A DNA stretch of 64,000 bases from Thioclava atlantica (lineage in GTDB: Bacteria > Pseudomonadota > Alphaproteobacteria > Rhodobacterales > Rhodobacteraceae), in NCBI RefSeq assembly GCF_000737065.1, contig NZ_AQRC01000002.1, positions 248,001 to 312,000 on the forward strand. The letters run 5' to 3'. Position numbers and translations under genes: made by a program. Under the pieces are notes generated by a model. That model saw nothing but the letters and a program-made list of their open reading frames with translations, made no database searches and was not told where the DNA came from. Below are positions 43,356 to 51,951 of the stretch, piece after piece (within the stretch, counting starts at the first letter, position 1; the number at the start of each line of letters is the position of its first letter).

Positions 43356-44873
43356 TCACTCGGTGACAATGAGCGACATGATGCGCTCCTGGCTGGCTTC
43401 GGCGGCGGTCAGTTCGCCCACGAAAGCCCCTTCATTCATGACGTATATGCGGTCGCACATGCCCAGCAGTTCGGGCATCTCCGACGAGATCATCACGACG
43501 CCTTTGCCCTCGGCGGAGAGGTCGTTGATGATCGAGTAGATTTCGTATTTCGCGCCGACATCGATCCCGCGCGTGGGCTCGTCGAGGATCAGCACCTCGG
43601 GCCCGGCAAAGAGCCACTTGGCGAGCACCACCTTCTGCTGGTTGCCGCCCGAGAGGTTCTCGACCTTCTGCATAACCGAGGGCGTGCGCGTCCCGAGCGC
43701 CCGGCGATAGCGTTCGGCGACCTCGGTCTCGGCGCCCTCGCTGAGGACGCCGCGCGAGGAGACCTGCTCGAGATTGGCGAGCGTGGTGTTGAAGCGGATC
43801 GACTCGTCGAGCACCAGCCCGAGGCTCTTGCGGTCCTCGGTGACATAGGCGAGCCCGGCATCGATCGCGCGGTCCACCCGGCTCACATCGACCGGCTTGC
43901 CATGCAGTTTCACCTGCCCCGAGATGTTGCGCCCCCAGCTCTGCCCGAAGATCGACATCGCCAGTTCGGTGCGGCCCGAGCCCATCAGGCCCGCGATGCC
44001 CACGACCTCGCCGGCACGGACATGGAAGGAGATGTCTTGGATCACCTGACGGCCGGCATGTTCGGGATGCCAGACATTCCAGCCCTCGACCTCCATCACC
44101 ACCTCCCCCGCGCGGCGGGTGCGGTCGGGGAAGCGGTGCGTCATGTCGCGCCCCACCATGTCGCGCACGATATGGTCTTCCTCGAGCCCTTCGCGGGCAT
44201 CGAGCCGGGAGACGGTCGAGCCGTCGCGGATCACCGTCACCGTATCGGCGACATAGCGCACCTCGCCGAGCTTGTGGGAGATGATGATGCAGGTGACGCC
44301 CTGAGCCTTCAGCTCGAGCATCAGGTCGAGCAGCTTGCGCGAGTCGTTTTCCTGAAGCGCGGCGGTCGGCTCGTCGAGGATCAGCAGCTTCACGTCCTTC
44401 GAGAGCGCCTTCGCGATCTCCACGAGCTGCTGCTTGCCCACGCCGATACTGTCGACCATCGTGCCCGGCGCGTCGCGCAGGCCCACCTTGGCCAGAAGCT
44501 CCTCGGTGCGGCGGAAGGTTTCCTGCCATTGCATCACGCCGCCGGTGGCGCGCTCGTTGCCCAGAAAGATGTTCTCGGCGATCGAGAGCTGCGGCACCAG
44601 CGCGAGTTCCTGGTGGATGATGACGATGCCGCGCGCCTCGCTGTCGGAGAGCGACCGGAATTCGGCCAGCGCGCCATCGTAATAGATCTCGCCGTCATAG
44701 CTGCCCGCCGGGTAGACGCCCGAAAGCACCTTCATCAGCGTGGACTTGCCGGCGCCGTTCTCGCCGCAGATCGCGTGGATTTCGCCTTTTTCGACCGAGA
44801 GGTTCACCCGATCGAGCGCCTTCACACCCGGAAATTCCTTGGTGATGTCGCGCATCTCCAGAAGAGTTGTCAT
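43356..44873 (-). CDS. gguA: Sugar ABC transporter ATPase GguA (two ATPase domains)
   Basis: 505 residues from ATG 44873 ([20 protein letters not shown]). First domain: [52 protein letters not shown]. The second domain has a degenerate Walker A ([18 protein letters not shown]) and a standard signature [40 protein letters not shown]. This is the usual double-domain form, in contrast to the single fused ATPase at 26969. Confidence 0.95.
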   Translation of the reverse strand: MTTLLEMRDITKEFPGVKALDRVNLSVEKGEIHAICGENGAGKSTLMKVLSGVYPAGSYDGEIYYDGALAEFRSLSDSEARGIVIIHQELALVPQLSIAENIFLGNERATGGVMQWQETFRRTEELLAKVGLRDAPGTMVDSIGVGKQQLVEIAKALSKDVKLLILDEPTAALQENDSRKLLDLMLELKAQGVTCIIISHKLGEVRYVADTVTVIRDGSTVSRLDAREGLEEDHIVRDMVGRDMTHRFPDRTRRAGEVVMEVEGWNVWHPEHAGRQVIQDISFHVRAGEVVGIAGLMGSGRTELAMSIFGQSWGRNISGQVKLHGKPVDVSRVDRAIDAGLAYVTEDRKSLGLVLDESIRFNTTLANLEQVSSRGVLSEGAETEVAERYRRALGTRTPSVMQKVENLSGGNQQKVVLAKWLFAGPEVLILDEPTRGIDVGAKYEIYSIINDLSAEGKGVVMISSEMPELLGMCDRIYVMNEGAFVGELTAAEASQERIMSLIVTE

Positions 44874-44956
44874 GTCGGATTCCTGGAATTCGTCCTGCCC
44901 CGTCCCCTGACGGGCGAGGTCAGCCCCTCCGGCGACACGCGGCCGCCGGAGCGGGA

Positions 44957-44995
44957 GACCGGCCCGCACGAGCCGCGAGGGCTCGGGGGCCGGTC
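44957..44995 (-). promoter_or_regulatory. Hairpin between chvE and gguA
   Basis: GACCGGCCC (44957-44965) and GGGCCGGTC (44987-44995) form a 9-bp stem enclosing a smaller CGAGCC/GGCTCG-type stem, just after the chvE stop. No U-run follows. Such a structure would protect the chvE message and reduce read-through, making more binding protein than transporter. Confidence 0.55.
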
Positions 44996-45003
44996 GGCCT
45001 GCG

Positions 45004-46068
45004 TTACTTCAGCTGGTCTTCGGAGTAGTAGCCCGAGTCCACCAGAACCTTCTTGACGTTCTCCTTGTCGACGAGCTTCGGCTCGAGCAGGTAGGAGGGA
45101 ACGACCTTCACGCCGTTGTCATAGGTCTTGGTGTCGTTGACCGGGACTTCCTTGCCCGACTGCATCGCGTCGACCATCTCGACGGTGACCTTCGCGAGTT
45201 CGCGGGTGTCCTTGAACACGGTCGAATACTGGTCGCCGCGCTCGATCGCCTTGATCGAGGGGATCTCGGCATCCTGGCCGGTGATGATCGGCATCTTCAT
45301 GTCGCCCGAACCATAGCCCACGCCCTTGAGCGAGGAGATGATCCCGATCGAGAGGCCGTCATAGGGCGAGAGCACGCCCTGCACCTGCTTGTCGGTGTAG
45401 TTCGCCGAAAGGAGGTTATCCATCCGCGCCTGCGCCACCGCGCCGTCCCAACGCAGCGTGCCGACCTTGTCCATGCCGGTCTGACCCGAGGGGATGACGA
45501 TGTCGCCGCTGTCGATCAGCGGCTGGAGCACCGACATCGCGCCGTTATAGAAGAAATAGGCGTTGTTGTCGTCGGGCGAACCGCCGAACAGTTCCACGTT
45601 CCACGGATGGACGTCGGGGAAGCGCTGCTTGAGCCCCTGCACGAGCGATTCCGCCTGGATCACGCCGACCTTGAAGTTGTCGAAGGTCGCGTAATAGTCG
45701 ACATTCCCCGAGTCCTTGATCAGGCGGTCATAGGCGATGACCTTCACGCCCGCCGCGGCAGCGTTCTCGAGCGCGTTGGACAGCGTCGTGCCGTCGATCG
45801 CGGCGACGACGAGCACGTTCGCACCCTTGGTCACCATGTTCTCGATCTGCGCGAGCTGGTTGGGGATATCGTCCTCGGCATATTGCAGGTCGGTCTTGTA
45901 CCCGGCTTCCTGGAACTGCTTGACCATGTTCTCGCCATCGGCAATCCAGCGCGCCGAGGATTTCGTCGGCATCGCGATCCCGATCAGGCCCTTGTCCTGG
46001 GCGTGGACGGGCGCGGTCAGTGCCGCAAGGCTCACGGCGAGTGCACCCGCCAGCTTCAAGATTCTCAT
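45004..46068 (-). CDS. chvE: Multiple sugar-binding periplasmic protein ChvE
   Basis: 354 residues with signal peptide [144 protein letters not shown] and [20 protein letters not shown] follow the ChvE family, which binds D-galactose, L-arabinose, D-fucose, xylose and glucose. AGGGAGGAAAAG precedes the ATG. First gene of the operon, divergent from gbpR. Confidence 0.95.
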   Translation of the reverse strand: MRILKLAGALAVSLAALTAPVHAQDKGLIGIAMPTKSSARWIADGENMVKQFQEAGYKTDLQYAEDDIPNQLAQIENMVTKGANVLVVAAIDGTTLSNALENAAAAGVKVIAYDRLIKDSGNVDYYATFDNFKVGVIQAESLVQGLKQRFPDVHPWNVELFGGSPDDNNAYFFYNGAMSVLQPLIDSGDIVIPSGQTGMDKVGTLRWDGAVAQARMDNLLSANYTDKQVQGVLSPYDGLSIGIISSLKGVGYGSGDMKMPIITGQDAEIPSIKAIERGDQYSTVFKDTRELAKVTVEMVDAMQSGKEVPVNDTKTYDNGVKVVPSYLLEPKLVDKENVKKVLVDSGYYSEDQLK

Positions 46069-46150
46069 CTTTTCCTCCCTTCACGGCGCACCTGCGCCGT
46101 TCACTCTTCCCCCGAAAAGGCGGGGACGGCTCCTTATAGCGACGGGTGAC

Positions 46151-46168
46151 ATACCATCCAAATACCAT
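46151..46168. promoter_or_regulatory. Candidate GbpR operator (direct repeat)
   Basis: ATACCAT occurs twice, at 46151-46157 and 46162-46168, exactly 11 bp apart, in the 135-bp AT-rich gap between chvE and gbpR. One helical turn spacing suits binding of a regulator dimer on one face. A loose GCAT...ATGC dyad follows at about 46181-46200. Confidence 0.45.
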
Positions 46169-46203
46169 TAACATCATTTTGCATAACAAAATTGGAATGC
46201 CGA

Positions 46204-47145
46204 ATGTCCGACCCTTTCCTGCATATGCGGCCCCGCCAGATCCGCCTGATTTCCGAGATCTTCAGCCACGGAAAGCTGCAGATCGCGGCCGAGCTTTGCG
46301 GGATGACCCAGCCCGCCGCCTCGCGGATGCTCGGCGAGGTCGAGGCCCTTCTCGGTGCGAAACTCTTCAATCGCGGACCCAAGGGGATGGAGGCGACACC
46401 CACCGGGGCGCTGGTGGCGCGCCATGCGCGGCGGATGGTCAATGACCTGTCGCAGCTCTCCGCCGAGTTCACCGAATTGCGCGCGGGCCGGGGCGGGATC
46501 GTCCGGATCGGCGCGGTGACCGGCCCCGCGCTCGGCGAGATCGTTCCCGCGATCCAGGCCCTCAAGGCCGAGGCGCCGCTGGTGGACGTGTCGGTCGAGG
46601 TTGCGCCCTCGGCGACGCTGGTGCCGCAGCTCGAACGCGGCCATCTCGATTTCGCGCTCGCCCGGCTGCCGCCCTGGATGGAGGACCGCGCCTTCGATAT
46701 CGAACCGGCGCGCACCGAAATCGTCCGGCTTCTCGTGCGCGACGGCCATCCGATGCTCGAGCGCGGCCCGCTGAAGGTCTCGGCGCTGCACGATTTCCCG
46801 TGGATCCTGCAGAGCCTCGGCACACCGATCCGGCGCGCGGTCGAGGAGGCGTTTCACGAAGAGGGGCTGAGCAGCCCGCCCAATGTCACGACCACCTCCT
46901 CGCTGCTCGCGGTCATCGCGCTCCTCCGGGACTCCGACGCGATCGCGCCTATGGCGCAGGAAGTGGTCGATCTCATGCTCGAGCCCCCCGTCTCGGCCGG
47001 GTTCCGCCATCTCGAACTCAAGCGTCCGATGAGCGTCGAGCCCTACATGATCCTGTGCGCGCGCGACCGCGAGCTGTCGAAGGCGGCCGAGACATTGCTG
47101 ACGATGGTACGCAAATCGATCCGGATGCGCGGCGCGCGGTTCTGA
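46204..47145 (+). CDS. gbpR: LysR-family regulator, GbpR-like
   Basis: 313 residues from ATG 46204. The HTH is in LRQIRLISEIFSHGKLQIAAELCGMTQPAASRMLGEVEALLGAKLFNRGPKGMEATPTG (written there as RPRQIRLI at the start), followed by a LysR effector domain. GbpR divergent from chvE controls chvE by sugar in Agrobacterium and Azospirillum; the same divergent layout is present here. It should turn on the operon with galactose or arabinose and regulate itself. Confidence 0.88.
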   Translation: MSDPFLHMRPRQIRLISEIFSHGKLQIAAELCGMTQPAASRMLGEVEALLGAKLFNRGPKGMEATPTGALVARHARRMVNDLSQLSAEFTELRAGRGGIVRIGAVTGPALGEIVPAIQALKAEAPLVDVSVEVAPSATLVPQLERGHLDFALARLPPWMEDRAFDIEPARTEIVRLLVRDGHPMLERGPLKVSALHDFPWILQSLGTPIRRAVEEAFHEEGLSSPPNVTTTSSLLAVIALLRDSDAIAPMAQEVVDLMLEPPVSAGFRHLELKRPMSVEPYMILCARDRELSKAAETLLTMVRKSIRMRGARF

Positions 47146-47228
47146 CATTGGCCTTCCCCGCGTCAGACCGCACGCCGCCGCTCGGGGCGAGGGCGCGCAC
47201 CTGCGGGATCGGGGCCGCCCTGCCCCGC

Positions 47229-48839
47229 CTAGTCCGCCCAGTTCAGGCGGATGTCATGCTCGTAGCGATATTGCGGCGGCAGGGTCGGCGCGGTCGCCTC
47301 GTCGATCTCCGAATGGACGTTGCGCGGCGGCGTGACCGTCGCGTCGCGACCGAAGAGGAAGCTCTGCTCCGCGACCAGCACACGGTAAGCCTTGTTTAGC
47401 GTCAGGGCGCGCTCGCGGCTCGGGGCGATGAGGTCATAGACCGTCTTTCCCTCCAGCGCCGCGTGATTCACGCTCCCATCCGCGTCGAACCAGCGCGCGA
47501 TCATCTCGTCATTGGAGCGGAACTCGTCACCGCCACCCGCGCGCGAGAGGTAGAGCGCGATCTCGCCCATCTCCTCGCCGCGATTGGGCACGTCGCGCTG
47601 CGATCTGAGATCGAGATAGCCCCACCCCTCGGCCCCGGTGATCTTGCGCGGGAACGCCCATGTCTGGTCGATATTCGCGCCCACCGTTGCGTGACAGCCC
47701 CGGCAGAAGAACAGCTCCTCGTTGGTCTGGCGGCGCAGGTTGCCTGCCTTGTCCTCGATCCAGGCGAGCATGGTCCAGCCCTGCCCGTTATCCATGCCCT
47801 TGTCGCCAAGATCGACATAGCGCGGCAGGTTGCCGTCGATCTTCTCCTGCCGCTCATTGCCGTAGCGCGAGGCGATCTGCGGCACCGAAAGACGGCGCGT
47901 CTTGACCATGTAGCGCAGCTCCTTCATCCGGCGCGCGGTCTCGATCCGGTCGCCCTCGCCGACCCCGACATAGCGGACCGAATGGAGAAATTCCGTCCCC
48001 TCGGGATAGGACATCCGGCGCACTTCCACCCCGGAGGCCGCGCCGAGAAAGCGCGCGCGCCGCACGATCTGCGAGGTCCGACCCAAGACACCGTCGCCAT
48101 CGAGATCGGTCCCGATCGCGGCCTCGTCCACCTCGGGCAGCGTCACCCGGTCGAGATCCTGAAAGGCGATCTCGATCAGCGCGAGATTGGCGAAGTAGAG
48201 ATCCACGCTCTGTGCGCCCGTCTCGGTCGTGTAGAACGGCGCGGGCAGCCGGATCAGCACATCGTCGGTCGAGCCGTTGGTGGGCCAGAAGGTCGAGGGT
48301 TGGGGCTTGTAGTTGAAGGCCACCCACCAGGAGCCGTCCTTCGCAAGGCCGTTCTCGTCGAAGGCGGCCGCGGCATCCTCGTAATTCGCGATATCGGGGA
48401 TCCACCCCGCGAAACCCTCGGCTTCGAGACGTCCGGCAAGATCGGAGTAATTGTCGTCGTCGATCCAGTCGAGGATCGCCGCGTCGGAAATCTCCGCGAC
48501 CTGCTGCGAGCGATCGAGGAACAGGTTGGCGTAGTGATTGGTGAGGCCCGCCTCCGAGAAGGCATATTCCGCCTGCAGGCCGCCATCTTGCATGAAATTG
48601 GGCCGGGTGCGGTCATCATTGGACTGGTGACACACATAGCACGGATTATAGCGCCCCTCGATCCGCGTGTAGCACTGGGGCGGAACCGGCGCCTCGGCAT
48701 TGTAGCGCCGCCCGGCTTCCGCGAGCGCCGTGGCTTCGGGGCGGAAGATCATCATCTCGGCCTCGATCATCTCCGAGAGGCCACCGGCCGAGCTGGAGGG
48801 CGGGCACGCGAGCAGCAACAGAAGGAGGAGGCGTTTCAT
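47229..48839 (-). CDS. Exported diheme c-type protein of unknown function
   Basis: 536 residues. Signal peptide LLLLLLLACPPSSSAGG at the N-terminus (the Cys could also be a lipobox). Two heme-binding motifs are present: CYVCH near residue 70 and CRGCH near residue 380. Between them lie RYNPCYVCHQSNDDRTRPNFMQDGGLQAEYAFSEAGLTNHYANLF and many Trp/Tyr-rich segments, plus an EF-hand-like DLDGDGVLG. No known enzyme family was recognised. It follows phoX with a hairpin between, so it may be read through from the phosphate-responsive promoter. Confidence 0.75.
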   Translation of the reverse strand: MKRLLLLLLLACPPSSSAGGLSEMIEAEMMIFRPEATALAEAGRRYNAEAPVPPQCYTRIEGRYNPCYVCHQSNDDRTRPNFMQDGGLQAEYAFSEAGLTNHYANLFLDRSQQVAEISDAAILDWIDDDNYSDLAGRLEAEGFAGWIPDIANYEDAAAAFDENGLAKDGSWWVAFNYKPQPSTFWPTNGSTDDVLIRLPAPFYTTETGAQSVDLYFANLALIEIAFQDLDRVTLPEVDEAAIGTDLDGDGVLGRTSQIVRRARFLGAASGVEVRRMSYPEGTEFLHSVRYVGVGEGDRIETARRMKELRYMVKTRRLSVPQIASRYGNERQEKIDGNLPRYVDLGDKGMDNGQGWTMLAWIEDKAGNLRRQTNEELFFCRGCHATVGANIDQTWAFPRKITGAEGWGYLDLRSQRDVPNRGEEMGEIALYLSRAGGGDEFRSNDEMIARWFDADGSVNHAALEGKTVYDLIAPSRERALTLNKAYRVLVAEQSFLFGRDATVTPPRNVHSEIDEATAPTLPPQYRYEHDIRLNWAD

Positions 48840-48856
48840 CGGCTGTCTTCTTTATG

Positions 48857-48884
48857 AAAAGGGGGCGGACTGGCGCCCGCCCCC
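48857..48884 (-). terminator. Terminator or attenuator between phoX and the diheme gene
   Basis: GGGGGCGG and CCGCCCCC (48861-48868 and 48877-48884 on the plus strand) form an 8-bp stem followed on the minus strand by TTTT. It starts 24 bp after the phoX stop; the diheme gene starts 18 bp beyond. Confidence 0.65.
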
Positions 48885-48908
48885 GTGACTTCAGTGAGGC
48901 GTCGGCGA

Positions 48909-50471
48909 TCACATCGCGGCGCGCTCGGGCTTCCAGAGCCACATCGCGTTGTTCTCGTGATGGCCGGTATCCTCGCCGATCAGCACGTTGCCGTTGCCCA
49001 GCACGACGATGTTGTCCGGGTTCGAGATGCCGTTCAGATCGCAGGCATTGGCCTCGTTGTTCTTGTCATAGGCGCCGCCCGCGACAATCGGCTTCATCAT
49101 CGAGACATTGAAGTTGCTGTCGAGGCGCATCTCGTAGACGACACCGCATTTGTTGGTCTCGACCTGGATGTCGCCCTGGTCGTCGGCCATGCCCTTCGCC
49201 ACTTCCGACATCGCCATATACATGAACGGTACCGAACCGTCGGCGGCGGCGGCGTGGTTGATGTTCACGCCTTCCATCTTGCGGAACTCGGCCGTCGCGC
49301 CCTTGGCCTTGGCAGCCTTGCGGCTTTCGAGGAAGGCGACGCGGTTGTCGGCAGCCTCGCCGCGCGCCCAGGCGGCGACGTCCTCGTCGGAGATGTAGGA
49401 GGTCTTGTCGGCCTCGAACTTGTCCTGGGTGATCCCGTCATATTCCGCGATCCAGCCGGCGATCTCGCCGTTGGAGCCGTGGGCGAGCTCGATCCAGCTG
49501 ATCTGGAAGGAGGCGTCCGCGGCGGGGGTGCCCGGCTCGGCCATCTGGGTCATCTTCGCGGCATAGAGCGTGCCCGAGGTCAGATCGCCCGCGCGGTCCG
49601 CGACGAATTTGTAGAAGACCACGTCGGTACCGTCATCCGACAGATAGACGGTGCGCTGGTCGGGCATGACCACGCTGTTCTCATGCGAGAAGCGGCCCAT
49701 CGAGAAGAGCTTGTTCGGCGTGGCCGATCCGGTCGGGTTGGTGATCTCGACGATATAGCCGTAGCGATAGGGGTTCGGGTAATGGCCCAGATAGCTCTCG
49801 AGCGCCGCGACATCGCCGATGTCTTCGTATTCGGGGTTGTTCCAGTCGGCGGTGTTGTCGAAATAGAGTTCTTCCGAGGAAAGCGGCGTACCCCAGGGCG
49901 AGAGCGAGCCGAAGCAGTTCACCCAGGTGCCTTCGACACCGGTGAAGTCGAGCATCTTGGCATCGGCCTCGTCGACTTTCCACATGCCGCCCTCGTCACG
50001 GGTCATCTTGACGCGCGACATGCCGCCGGGACGGTCTTCCCAGTTGGTGAAGAGGAAGCCCTCGTTTGCGCCGGTGCGCACGAAGGCGTTGAAATCGGGA
50101 TCGTTCGAGACCTTGATCTCGCCCTTGCTGCCCGCGATATGGCCGATCTTGTCGAAATCGCCTTCCTGCACCAGCACCTGATATTTCCCGAAGGCCGATT
50201 TCACGACCTTCTTGTCGTCGCCTTCCGCCGCGGCCAGTTCCGAGGCTTCGAAATCGGCGTTCGAGATCACGCCGACCGTGGCGCGGGCGAACTCGTTGCC
50301 CAGATCGTCGGCGGGGTGCTGAACGTTGAAGAACAGATCGTCGCCCTCGAGGAACATGCCGGTGATCTCGGCGCCGAGCGGAACGGTGACGACACGGGTC
50401 AGCGATTCCGCGGCCGCCGGCATGGCGAGAGCGGTGGACAGGAACAGGGCGGTGAGGCCGGTGAACTTCAT
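48909..50471 (-). CDS. phoX: PhoX-family (DUF839) exported phosphatase-like protein
   Basis: 520 residues. Sec-type signal MKFTGLTALFLSTALAMPAAAES. Propeller-like body: FLFTNWEDRPGGMSRVKM, VNCFGSLSPWGTPLSSEELYFD, YGYIVEITNPTG, MGRFSHENSVVMPDQRTVYLSDDGTDVVFYKFVAD, EGVNINHAAAADG, NPDNIVVLGNGNVLIGEDTGHHENNAMWLW. FSHENS and EDTGHHENN provide residues of the iron-calcium site of PhoX phosphatases, but the canonical PhoX has a Tat signal and is about 600 residues, so it is a shorter, Sec-exported relative. AAGGAG precedes the ATG. A Pho-box-like promoter lies upstream. Confidence 0.82.
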   Translation of the reverse strand: MKFTGLTALFLSTALAMPAAAESLTRVVTVPLGAEITGMFLEGDDLFFNVQHPADDLGNEFARATVGVISNADFEASELAAAEGDDKKVVKSAFGKYQVLVQEGDFDKIGHIAGSKGEIKVSNDPDFNAFVRTGANEGFLFTNWEDRPGGMSRVKMTRDEGGMWKVDEADAKMLDFTGVEGTWVNCFGSLSPWGTPLSSEELYFDNTADWNNPEYEDIGDVAALESYLGHYPNPYRYGYIVEITNPTGSATPNKLFSMGRFSHENSVVMPDQRTVYLSDDGTDVVFYKFVADRAGDLTSGTLYAAKMTQMAEPGTPAADASFQISWIELAHGSNGEIAGWIAEYDGITQDKFEADKTSYISDEDVAAWARGEAADNRVAFLESRKAAKAKGATAEFRKMEGVNINHAAAADGSVPFMYMAMSEVAKGMADDQGDIQVETNKCGVVYEMRLDSNFNVSMMKPIVAGGAYDKNNEANACDLNGISNPDNIVVLGNGNVLIGEDTGHHENNAMWLWKPERAAM

Positions 50472-50521
50472 GATCAACTCCTTTGGCTGTCCGGGCGCGA
50501 ATTGCCCGGTGCTGTCAGGGG

Positions 50522-50555
50522 TCGATATTTCCGGCACACGACAATTTGATAACAA
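50522..50555 (-). promoter_or_regulatory. Pho-box-like promoter of phoX
   Basis: On the minus strand TTGTTAT-CAAA-TTGTCGT (50555-50538) fits two 7-bp repeats at 11-bp spacing, each 5/7 to the PhoB half-site CTGTCAT. A -10-like TATCGA (50527-50522) follows after exactly 10 bp, the arrangement of PhoB-activated promoters. It is about 50 bp before the phoX start. Confidence 0.55.
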
Positions 50556-50597
50556 AGTCGCGAAGGATTGATGAATGCTGAGCGGCCGTGATCGCGG

Positions 50598-50620
50598 GGG
50601 CCCGGCCCTGGGCCGGACCC
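50598..50620 (-). terminator. GC-rich hairpin after efeB
   Basis: GGGTCCGGCCC and GGGCCCGGCCC arms nearly touch in the gap after the efeB stop. Strong stem but no U-run, so a weak or Rho-assisted terminator separating efeUOB from phoX. Confidence 0.4.
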
Positions 50621-50642
50621 GACCGCGGGTGAGCCGGGCGCC

Positions 50643-51938
50643 TCAGCCGAACAGCTCGGCTCCGATATAGGAGCCTTCCTTCGGGGCGGGCGGCACGAAG
50701 AACACACCCGATCCGATATGGGAGACATATTCCCCGAGCGCGTCGGACGTGCCCAGCCGCCGCTGCAGGCGTTCGAAATGCGCCGGATCGTTCTGGTAGC
50801 TGACGAAGAGCAGCCCGGCATCGAGCCGTCCCACCGCGTTCAGCCCGTCGGTGTAGTTGTAGGAGCGGCGCAGGATCTTCACCCCGTCATTCTCTTCATG
50901 CGCCATCTGCCGCATATGCGAATCCACCGGGATCACGGGGCTGCCCGCCGCATCGCGCCGCGCGAAATCCGGGGCGTCGAATTCGTGCTGCCCGGTCAGC
51001 GGCGCGCCGGTGACCTTGTGGCGTCCGAAGACGGCGTTCTGGACCGAGACCTGCGCATTGTCCCAGTTCTCGATATGCATCTCGATCTTGCGGACGACCT
51101 GATAGGTCCCTCCATGCGACCAGTCAGGCCCGTTCTCCACCCAGACATGCTGGTTGAAGTCCTGCGCCTCGCGGATGTTGCGGGTCCCGTCGCGAAATCC
51201 GAAGAGGTTGCGCGGCGTCTCCTGCCCCTTGCCAGCCGAGGCGCGGCCGAAGCCCATCTGGGTCCAGCGGGTCGCGGCCGCGCCGGTGCGCTTGGCGATC
51301 CGGGCCAGATCGCGGATCGCGTGATAGGCCACCTGCGGATCCTCCGCGCAGGCCTGAAGCGAAAGATCCCCGCCCCTCAGACCGGGACGCAGCGCATCGG
51401 ACGGCAGCGTCTCGAGTTCGCGCAGATGCGACGGGCGTTTATCCGCGAGCCCGAAATCGGGCCCGAAGACCCGCGGGCCCAGCCCCAGCGTCACCGTCAG
51501 CGCGGCCGTCCCGAGATCGAGCGCCTCGCCGGTATCGAGCCCCACCGCGGCGGTGCGTTCCGGCTCCACCTGCCCCACGGGCCGCCCCTTCATCAGCAAG
51601 CCGATCGCCGCCGACCAGCGCGCGAGCAGGACCTGCAGATCGCGCGGATCGCGCGTCGTCAGATCGAAGCTCATGAACATCGTGTATCGCTGTGGTGGCG
51701 TCTCGATCCCCGCTTGCGGCGCGGTCTCGTCCGCAGCGCTGTAGAAGGGATATTCCAGATGCATAGCGGGATTGGCCGCGTCGCTCATCGCCTCTGCCGG
51801 GGTCATGGGCTCGGCGGAGCCGGCATGCCCCGCCCCCGGAAGCGCCGCTCCCAGCCCGCCGGCGGCGGCGCCGAGGAAGAGCCCCCGCCGCGTCAGGGCG
51901 GGAGCCTCCTTGTGTTGCCTGTCTTGCCTCTTCGTCAT
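50643..51938 (-). CDS. efeB: EfeB: Dyp-type heme peroxidase
   Basis: 431 residues. Tat signal LTRRGLFLGAAAGGLGAALPGAGHA. Dyp-type motifs: FGFRDGTRNI (GxxDG, catalytic Asp), PVDSHMRQMAHEEND (proximal His), RRSYNYTDGLNAVGRLDAGLLFVSYQNDPAHFERLQ. EfeB is the periplasmic heme peroxidase of the EfeUOB ferrous iron importer. Lies 13 bp after efeO. Confidence 0.96.
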   Translation of the reverse strand: MTKRQDRQHKEAPALTRRGLFLGAAAGGLGAALPGAGHAGSAEPMTPAEAMSDAANPAMHLEYPFYSAADETAPQAGIETPPQRYTMFMSFDLTTRDPRDLQVLLARWSAAIGLLMKGRPVGQVEPERTAAVGLDTGEALDLGTAALTVTLGLGPRVFGPDFGLADKRPSHLRELETLPSDALRPGLRGGDLSLQACAEDPQVAYHAIRDLARIAKRTGAAATRWTQMGFGRASAGKGQETPRNLFGFRDGTRNIREAQDFNQHVWVENGPDWSHGGTYQVVRKIEMHIENWDNAQVSVQNAVFGRHKVTGAPLTGQHEFDAPDFARRDAAGSPVIPVDSHMRQMAHEENDGVKILRRSYNYTDGLNAVGRLDAGLLFVSYQNDPAHFERLQRRLGTSDALGEYVSHIGSGVFFVPPAPKEGSYIGAELFG

Positions 51939-51951
51939 GGCGTGACCTCTC

